Below, piece after piece: positions 57,331 through 64,000 of a DNA stretch of 64,000 nucleotides; the stretch's first letter is position 1, and each line of letters opens with the position of its first letter. Under the pieces are notes generated by a model. The model had not been told where the DNA came from. It searched no databases and worked only from the letters and a program-made list of their open reading frames with translations. The stretch comes from Ditylenchus dipsaci (lineage: Eukaryota; Nematoda; Chromadorea; Rhabditida; Anguinidae). The stretch spans positions 24,415-88,414 of the forward strand of contig SADC01000437.1 in the NCBI GenBank assembly GCA_004194705.1. Reading direction: 5' to 3'. Made by a program: the position numbers and the translations under genes.

Positions 57331-57425
57331 AGTTTGTAAGTGAAACAGATTCAGCGCATTTCCATGCTGTTCATTGCAGCTTTTAACTCCCGCCGGATTC
57401 ACTGATGTTTTTTAAAGATTTTACT

Positions 57426-57500
57426 TACCGTATTTTATTCTAATAGAGCACCAGTCTCTATTAGAACACCAGTCTCTATCAGAGCACCACCCTGTAAGTT
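57426..57500. repeat. single end of TACCGTATT family
   Basis: TACCGTATTTTATTCTAATA followed by three GAGCACCA(C/G)-TCTCTAT boxes. No matching right end was found. Confidence 0.45.
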
Positions 57501-58528
57501 TACTGAATTGATGCATGAAAATGAAAGGGTTTATGAAAAAGTTTCTCAGGAAATCGCGTGATGCTGGAAATGTGAAATTTATCCGCCGGTTCATCGTACT
57601 AGATGTACGAAAAATTTCATCCTAATTTTTTTTACATAGAAATGCTTTTGTTTTGCTTCACCTGTGTATTGTATAGGTTAGATCCGTAATTATACAAAGA
57701 TTGGATATAATATGGTGACGAAGAAGTGACGAAAGATAAACATCCAAAAGATCCTCCGCTGACTATTGTGGATTTGATTTTTGCTGAAGAAGTTTAGTAG
57801 GGGTGTCCTTGGATGGCTCTACCCTTATTCTTCAACCTACAGTTCTCGACCGGCAAATTTTCGACACCAAACTTCTCAACCGGTAAATTCTTTCAACTAG
57901 GTTATTCTTTCAAATGGGTTGTTCTTCAACTAAAGTAATTTCAATCAAACTGAAAAAAGGTTTTTTTAATACGATTTTAAAAAGACGTTTTTCGATTCTA
58001 GTCAAGAAGGCGAAAAAGTGCCACGTTTTAGTGAAAAAGTGCCACGTTTTTCGATTCTAGTCAAGAAGGCGAAAAAGTGCCACTTTTTTGTGAAAATGTG
58101 CACGTTTTAGTGAAAAAGTGGCACGTTTTTGTGAAAATCTGCCACGTTTCTGACAATAAATTTCCTTAAACAAATCAATGATTTACACCTGAAATTTTGA
58201 GATTACCATTAGCTTGCTATTGATATGACCTGGAAACAAAGCGACCAATAAAACCAGGCATATCTGTGCAAAACTAGGCAAATTCTAAAAAAAAACGTGG
58301 CACTTTTTCGCCTTTTGACTAGAATCGAAAAACGTGGCACTTTTTCACAAAAACGTGGCACTTTTTCTCCAGAACGTGGTATATTTCCGTTTCATCTTAT
58401 TCTTATAGCTTATGTGTAAGGCATAGTAACAAGATAAAAAATTTTTAGGCAAAATGGGAAGAACATTTTCGATCCGAGTATCTTTTGACTGAAAACGCAC
58501 AAAATGCTACATTTTGAGGGACATTTAT

Positions 58529-58602
58529 AACAGTCGAAGCTCTCTATAACGACTTCTCAAGGGACCGGCCAAACCGAGTCGTTATACAGAGCGTCGACTG
58601 TA
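58529..58602. mobile_element. minimal pogo-like MITE, CTATAACGAC variant
   Basis: ACAGTCGAAGCTCTCTATAA to GCGTCGACTGTA with central GGGACCGGCC. Nested in the Phantom-like element. Confidence 0.7.
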
Positions 58603-58653
58603 CTGGAAAAGCAATCGATGATGCTCTAGAAAGCGTTCTTCTTTCGGTAGGAA

Positions 58654-59035
58654 AAACTTACTTTGGCAGGTTAAGGTGTGATGGAACAAGAAGTAATAAT
58701 GCCCGTTATTCACCAGAATAATGAATGTTCACGAGCTTGTGAAGAAAAACGAGCCAAGAACAATAATGCTAAATTCTGGCCAACTTTAAGCATTTTCTTA
58801 ATTCCATGATTTTGTAGGAATTTGAAGCTTATAATGACCGACTTGCAAAAAAGTGCAGTAGCGTCATCCAACAGTGTGGGCGCTCATTCGAATTATCAAT
58901 GAAGAGATGACTTTAGCGAAAACAAAAAGTGATCGAATGGATGCAGGTTTACGACCAATCAGAAGAAGGTCAATCTACAGAAAAATTGATGTAACTCTAA
59001 TTACTGTTTTAACCGCTGCAGCCAAACGGGACTAA
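58654..59035 (+). pseudogene. Mutator/Phantom-type transposase C-terminal relic
   Basis: Broken by stops and frameshifts. The recognisable order is TYFGRL, SNNARYSPE, NVHELVKKNEPRT with NN-A following in a shifted frame, then VWALIRIINEEMTLAKTK, SDRMDAGLRPIRRRSIYRK and DVTLITVL. The NVH-(E/D)-x-x-x...PRTNN...W block, then a helix with (K/N)EE-x-(T/A)L-x-x-(T/M)K and a Q/D-AG...P stretch, is characteristic of the animal MULE transposases often paired with FLYWCH fingers. Identification is by pattern only. Confidence 0.7.
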
Positions 59036-59519
59036 TTGAATTTCTACGTTTCCATCGGCAAATGCTATTCGTCTGATCTAATTTTACATGTTACGTCGTT
59101 AAATCAATGTTATTCTGTCAAGTTGATTCGATGTGGAAAAGGAATGCAGATGACATTCTCTTTTTTCTACTTTTTAGTTATAATGCCTGCAACATTTGAG
59201 TCCAATTTTTTATAAGCAACAAAAACTAGAAACCTCAGTCAAACATTTCTTCTGTAGGAATATTCTAAACCTGGGTAATTTGATACGTCGTAATCTTAGC
59301 TTCTTCTGACTATATACATAAGGCAGAGCTGCTCTGACTTTTGAGTATGCCAAGCAAGATAGGTTAAAAAAATGGCTTGAAAGTCAGATAAAGGGATCGA
59401 AGAACAACCCCGTTGAAGAACAGCTGGTTGAGAAACTAACCGGTTGAAGAACTTACCGGTTGAAAGAACTTACCGGTCGAGAACACGCGGTTGAAGAATA
59501 GTGGTAGAGCCCCTTGGAT

Positions 59520-60223
59520 TAATTAAAACCAGCCATGTAGAGTAGGTAGGTGGCCTTATCGGTTTAGATAATTTTATCTGTTTCTGCGCACCACGCCAGC
59601 TTGGCACCGAAACAATTTTTTATAGTCTATAATATACTACTGAAAAAATGTCCGGCGCCAACCATGGTCTCAATCATTGTACATAACGTACGCACACAGA
59701 TGGCACTACACTGGCTGAACTCTTATTTTCAAGTGCCGAGTAGTCAAAAATGGCTCAAGGGACTAGCTCAGCTGTTTAAAAAAATCATGTTTTTTAAATA
59801 ACTAATTTTCATGCTCGGAGAAAAAAGATTAAGAGTGCTCCCAGACCGAAACTTTTTCTCTTGCTCTTGGCTTAAAAATTTCTGCTTCTGCTCCTGCTCT
59901 TGGCTCTTAGCTTAAAAATTTTTGCTCCTGCTCTTTGTCGGAGCGGAGAATCTCGAAAGCCAAGAGCGGAGAATTGCCCAGCACTGTTTACGACAATTGA
60001 CATTTTTCACCAGATGCCTGTAAGGCGCCAATTAACCTAGTTTACAAATATGAGAGCGCCCTCACCCACTGCACCACATGTGCATCGATTTAACAATTGT
60101 TTTTATCAATTATATTGATAAACTAAATTTGATAAATTTGCAACAGTTGTAGAATTTCAGTTGTCAACAATGCCTTCAATCACATTCCTAGTGGTGGCGT
60201 AGACAATATCGAGTTGTACACTA
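59520..60223. other. intergenic with a probable hAT end fragment
   Basis: 59835-59986 repeats TGCTCTTGGCTTAAAAATTT and GAGCGGAGAA boxes and closes on TTGCCCAGCACTG, a hAT-like terminal sequence. The partner end is not identified. No gene. Confidence 0.4.
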
Positions 60224-60313
60224 CACAGTCGACTCTCTGATTAACGTCCCTCTCTAATTTACGTCCCTTAGCGTCGGGTCCCTTGAAAGACGTTAATCAT
60301 AGAGTCGACTGTA
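60224..60313. mobile_element. minimal pogo-like MITE, GATTAACGTCC variant
   Basis: ACAGTCGACTCTCTGATTAA to AGAGTCGACTGTA, with the central GTCGGGTCCC. Confidence 0.72.
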
Positions 60314-60330
60314 TTGAGTTTCAACTGTAA

Positions 60331-60728
60331 TGGCTTGTTCACGTGTTAGAGTTCGAGTAAGAGTGTTCATGTACTCAAAACCCGAACTCCAAACTCTATA
60401 CTCATGGTGTTCACGTACATCGAGTTAGAGTTAGAGGTTGAGCTTGAAAATGTTCATGTATATAGCTTAGATAGCTCAGAAATCTCACTCCAAAGCCGTC
60501 TAAAGCCACTGAAAGTTAGTTTTTAGGAGGTTTACTAAAATAAAATCCAAGTTGTATACATGAACACCTTCAAATCCAACCTCGAACTCTAACTCTAGGT
60601 ACGATGAACACCCTCGAGTTAGAGTTTGAGTTCGAGTTAGAGTTAGGATCAGAGGTGTTCACGTAACCGAAATCCCGAACTCTAACTCTAACTCGAACTC
60701 TAACTCTAACAACGTGAACAAGCCATAA
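60331..60728. mobile_element. foldback GGCTTGTTCACG
   Basis: Ends GGCTTGTTCACGTGTTAGAG and inverse, with many GAGTTAGAGTT/AACTCTAACTC boxes and internal GTGTTCACGTA repeats. No clear target duplication. Confidence 0.68.
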
Positions 60729-60861
60729 ATCCTAAATACTCCTGATTTGTCTCAAAATGAATTAAAAAGTCATCACAGTCTTCTTACAAGCGGTTATGTT
60801 CATTTTCTTGTTTTTTAGCGCTCTCTGCTGGCGCTAGCATGAATGAAAAAAAAATTACTAA

Positions 60862-61100
60862 AATGGGCATGCCCGTGCGGTTGAAAAAGTTAAGCGGGGA
60901 CCAGCAAATTTTTTCGAATCGTTTAATTTTTCACTCGTTTCGCATCAAATCTAATATGATGACCTTATACTACTTTTTAAAAGTTAGGCAGAAAACTTAA
61001 AAAATCTAGATGAGAAAGCAAGTAAAAACGTTTCGAGAAAGAAAATATTTGCTGGTCCCCCGCCTTTTCTCCATGTCGCGCACGGGCATGCTCCTTTAAC
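60862..61100. repeat. foldback GGGCATGCCCGTGCG
   Basis: Arms GGGCATGCCCGTGCG and inverse near 61077-61092, then GGGGACCAGCAAATTTTTTC / AATATTTGCTGGTCCCCC. Non-coding. Confidence 0.6.
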
Positions 61101-61220
61101 GAATAAAAAATTGGCTATGGAAGTTAAGATTTACCTGAATTTAGGGCGACGGTGAATTCATCAAACAAAAATAAAATTTTATTGTTTTACACCTATTCAA
61201 TTAGTTTTTGCGTTAAACTT

Positions 61221-62605
61221 GGGCAGGGACATATTGCACCATATTAAATTGCGCCACATTCAAATTGCGCCGCCGTAAATTGCGCCGCATCAAATTGCGC
61301 CACCGCGGATTGCGCCTAAATCAAATTACGCCATATCGAATTGCGCCGAATTCAAATCGCGCCACGCAGATTGCGCCAGTAAAGCCACGTTCCTTTCACT
61401 CCATAAAATATTTCCTTTCACTCTCACTCACACTTTCAGTGTGTACCAACGTGAGGAGAAATTGCCTCTCAGTCTTACTTTCATTCTATTTTTCAGTGTA
61501 CCCAATGACTTTTTCGACTCTCACTTTCAGTCTATATAATTTCGTGGGAATTAAAATTTTTTAGTCTGAACCATCCAAAGCAAGTGGTCGTCCACTTGGA
61601 GCAATTTTTTTCACTTTTCGGGTTCCAAAAATAGTTTTCCAGACTAATTCGGGCATGCTGAAGATGCTTTGATAAAGGTAAAATACGGCTTTCTAGGGTA
61701 TTTTTTGAGTATGGTGAAATCGGTTTATAGATCACTGGCCCACAGGTTTCTGTCTTTCAAAAAACAAATTAATTCTTATTCCTCCAAAAAAAATCTTTTT
61801 AACAACAAGCACTAGTTTATTTCGATTCAAAAATGCATAACAATAAGTTCGATAAATCCTGCGCTGCAACGGAAGACCAAAGACCAAATTGTCATCGGCT
61901 ATAATGGAATAAATATACACAGAACTTGGGCAATTAAAATTCGCAAACCCGAATCGAAGTGAAGTGAAGAAAAGTCCTCCCATCTCTGGTTTTTTGTCTC
62001 TAGTCCTACCCACAAGCCCGTTGAATGCTAAATCTACTATGCTACTCACCGGTGTGTCACGATTGCTTTCTGCTGCTGAAATCGCTTCCGAGACCCTCTT
62101 CCTGACCTTGAAGTAGAGATAAAAGAAACCGCTGCAAGAACGAGATGATGAGCAGGATCTGGCGATAACAATCCTGAAGCAGCTGACCAATCCTAAAAGC
62201 AGCTCTTTTGTTCCTTTTTTTCTGCTCTCGGTTTTATTTCTCACCTCACGAAACCTCATTGCATAGCCATTGCAGAAGCCAAGGACATTGCCTCTTTCAA
62301 TATAAAATACTCTGACCATTTGCTAAACTGATCGTTTAATGGAGATGTTTCATTACACTACACAATAATGGCGCAATTTGAATGCGGCGCGATTCGCGGT
62401 GGCGCAATTTGAATGCGCGCAATTTGCGGTGGCGGCAGTTTGAATGCGGCGCAATTTGCGGTGGCGCAATTTGAATACGGTGCAATTTCAATGTGGTGCA
62501 ATTTATATTGGCGCAATTTACGGTGGCACAATTTGCGGCGCCGCAATTTGAATGTGGCGCTGTTTGATATGGCGCAATTTGATATGGCGCAATATGTCGC
62601 TGCCC
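61221..62605. mobile_element. tandem-motif element, AAATTGCGCC termini
   Basis: Ends GGGCAGSGACATATTGCRCC. Arrays of about 10-14 (A)AATTGCGCC units with TTCA- or TATC-type linkers (61221-61382 and, inverted, 62369-62605). The interior holds half of an ACCAAGTGGTCG foldback (61567-61735) and the frame 61732-62319. The target duplication is not recognisable. Confidence 0.8.
61732..62319 (-). CDS. 195-codon open frame inside the GCGCC-terminus element
   Basis: The longest uninterrupted frame in the window, from ATG 62319 to TGA 61732. It includes KKGTKELLLGLVSCFRIVIA, a Ser/Cys-rich stretch, FYLYFKVRKRVSEAISAAES and an aromatic C-terminus. Several in-frame GTGAG and CAG sites mean parts could be introns (for example GTGAGAAATAAAACC after codon 26). 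No family is recognised, and chance openness is possible. Confidence 0.3.
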   Translation of the reverse strand: MVRVFYIERGNVLGFCNGYAMRFREVRNKTESRKKGTKELLLGLVSCFRIVIARSCSSSRSCSGFFYLYFKVRKRVSEAISAAESNRDTPVSSIVDLAFNGLVGRTRDKKPEMGGLFFTSLRFGFANFNCPSSVYIYSIIADDNLVFGLPLQRRIYRTYCYAFLNRNKLVLVVKKIFFGGIRINLFFERQKPVGQ

Positions 62606-62613
62606 AATTTACT

Positions 62614-64000
62614 GGGAGGGAAGAGATGTGCCATTTTAGATTGTGCCAAATCAATTGTGCCTTTTTACTTTGTGCCCCTTCAGTTTGTGCCCATTTCAAA
62701 TAGTGCTATGCATTTTGTCCTTTATTTTGACTAATTTTGGCTATAAAATACTGCAATTATTTTCCTAAAGGCTCCCAAGTCAAAATCGTCCGAAATCAGC
62801 ACTCCAGCTCACCAAAATCCTATGAGACTACATAAAACACCCTAAGACACTCCAAAAATATCCAAAATCATCTCAAAACCACCTCGAACCACATAAAAGA
62901 GCATGATACGTTCTAAACACCCTAAACTTCTTTTATCGGCATAAAACATCTCATTGTTAGTGGTTTGTGGTAGTTTCATATGGTTCAAAGTGATTTAGGC
63001 CACTTTTGGGTGGATTTGGGTTTTGGGTGGGTTTGGATCGCAAATCCTTTTACAAATCCTTAACCTGCTAATCCTTTACCAAACAAAACCAAGTGGTCGT
63101 CCACTTGGATCAAAAAAATTCAACATTTGGTATTTGCAAATATCCAGGTACTTGGAATCGAACCTGAGACCTAAAAGTTGATCCAATCACGTTCACCACT
63201 GCACACCGAACTCAACTGGGGGCATTGTTATTGTTAGTTTTTTTAGTCTAAACCAACCAAACCAAGTGGTCGACCACTTGGATAAAAAAAATTTTACGTT
63301 TTCATGTTTCGAAACATCTTTTTCTGGACTAATTCAGGGACGCTGAAGATGGTTTGACAGTTGTAAAATGACGTTTTCTCGCGTATTTTTTTGAGTATTG
63401 GGCAACAATTGATTTTGCCAAAATCAATTATTTGCCATAACTCGAAAAATACCCGAGAAAACGGCATTTCACCACTGTCAAACCATCTTCAGCATGACCA
63501 AATTAATCCAGAAAAATAGGTTTTGGGAACATGAAAAATGTGAAAAAAAAAATTTGATCCAAGTGGACGACCACTTGGTTTCGGGCCCAAATACGTAAAC
63601 CAAATGCGGTAAAGCCCAACGCTTAGTAACCTTTCCTTGCAATCAAGATTAGCTTTTTCGGGTTATGTGTGGTAGTCAGAGAGACATCAGATTCACAAGT
63701 CATAGTAATCAATGAAACCGAGTAATGGCGTCTCTCCCACAAAATTAGCACACATAAAATTTTCAACGATGAAAAAAAAAATTTCTTGGTCTATGAAATT
63801 AGTCAAAAGTGTGGCACAAAATGCATAGGCACAAATTAAATTGGCACAAACTGAAGAGGCACAATTTTGATTGGCACAATTTGAAAAGGGCACAAATTAA
63901 AGGGGCACCAACATGCAGGGGCACAAACTGAATTTGCACAAACCAAAAAGGCACAATTCGATTTGGCACAAATCTAAAATGGCACATCTCTCTCCTTCCC
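62614..64000. mobile_element. tandem-motif element, TTTGTGCC termini, reaches window edge
   Basis: The left end GGGAGGGAAGAGATGTGCCA runs into ATTGTGCC/TTTGTGCC units (62614-62715). The inverted array (GGCACAAA units) at 63808-64000 closes on GGCACATCTCTCTCCTTCCC at the window end. The interior is A+T-rich with a tRNA-like relic (about 63145-63220, minus strand) and a nested foldback (63252-63582). No gene. The right target flank is outside the window. Confidence 0.8.
63252..63582. mobile_element. foldback ACCAAGTGGTCGACCACTTGG
   Basis: Complete copy of the family at 37270-37604, with GAAGATGGTTTGACAG arms and a TTGATTTTGCCAAAATCAA centre. It shows the uninterrupted terminal palindrome used as the empty-site reference for 38682-38836. 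Confidence 0.75.

Larger units (their letters stand above)
57815..59511. mobile_element. Mutator/Phantom-like element, TTCTTCAACCGG termini, TSD CCTTGGAT
   Basis: Both ends begin GGCTCTACC and continue as arrays of TTCTTCAACCGGTAA-like units (57815-57960 and, inverted, 59395-59511). Exact 8-bp direct repeats CCTTGGAT at 57807-57814 and 59512-59519. The interior contains a transposase relic (58654-59035), GTGCCACGTTTT repeats (58000-58380) and a small pogo-like MITE. It links the tandem-motif termini to a transposase type. Confidence 0.85.

Noticed and set aside
56937..57402. Leu/Pro-rich frames of about 95 codons (minus strand)
   Set aside because: Translations of the 41-bp minisatellite; the peptide repeats follow the DNA repeat exactly.
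61221..62605. 9-bp target duplication for the GCGCC element
   Set aside because: The flanks GTTAAACTT and AATTTACTG agree at too few positions to claim a duplication.

Overview
The window is animal nuclear DNA, A+T-rich and intron-rich. Conserved genes are split by short GT-AG introns (about 40-90 bp) and by much longer introns packed with transposons. There are no operons or bacterial-style genes. The gene set fits an invertebrate metazoan: a SEC14/GOLD lipid-binding protein, histone H2B, RpS3A, aspartylglucosaminidase, mitochondrial bL17 and a GALK2-type kinase. The phylum cannot be fixed from sequence alone. Many exons contain single-base deletions in short homopolymers, which looks more like long-read assembly error than gene decay.

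Layout. 1-2.7 kb: MITEs. 2.7-22.9 kb (+): one SEC14-like gene in at least 8 exons. Its introns hold two inverted histone H2B copies, a 2.7-kb mobile element carrying an RpS3A gene, and stacks of nested foldback elements. 24.3-28.0 kb (-): a small single-pass membrane protein, possibly COX6C-like, with a hAT transposon remnant in its intron. 28.6-31.3 kb: pogo-, mariner- and Tc1-like MITEs and nested foldbacks. 31.4-33.7 kb (+): aspartylglucosaminidase, 9 exons. 34-39.5 kb: foldback elements. 39.7-40.9 kb (+): mitochondrial ribosomal protein L17, 5 exons. 41.2-48.0 kb (-): GALK2-like kinase, 7 exons, intact. 48-54 kb: MITEs and a possible His-rich secreted protein. 54.1-55.6 kb: a mobile element carrying an OTU-type cysteine protease gene. 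57.8-59.5 kb: an element with a decayed Mutator/Phantom-type transposase. 61.2-64 kb: two more elements with tandem-motif termini.

Main discovery. A large set of elements shares one plan. Their ends usually begin with GG, they are flanked by 9-bp (sometimes 8-bp) target-site duplications, and their terminal or subterminal inverted repeats are often tandem arrays of a short element-specific motif (TTCGTCC, GCGCC, CTCGTTAC and so on). One contains a relic resembling Mutator/Phantom transposase. Two carry whole intron-containing cellular-type genes (RpS3A and OTU). I infer a Mutator-like, Pack-MULE-style gene-carrying system in an animal, in which subfamilies keep their architecture but have switched the repeated terminal motif.
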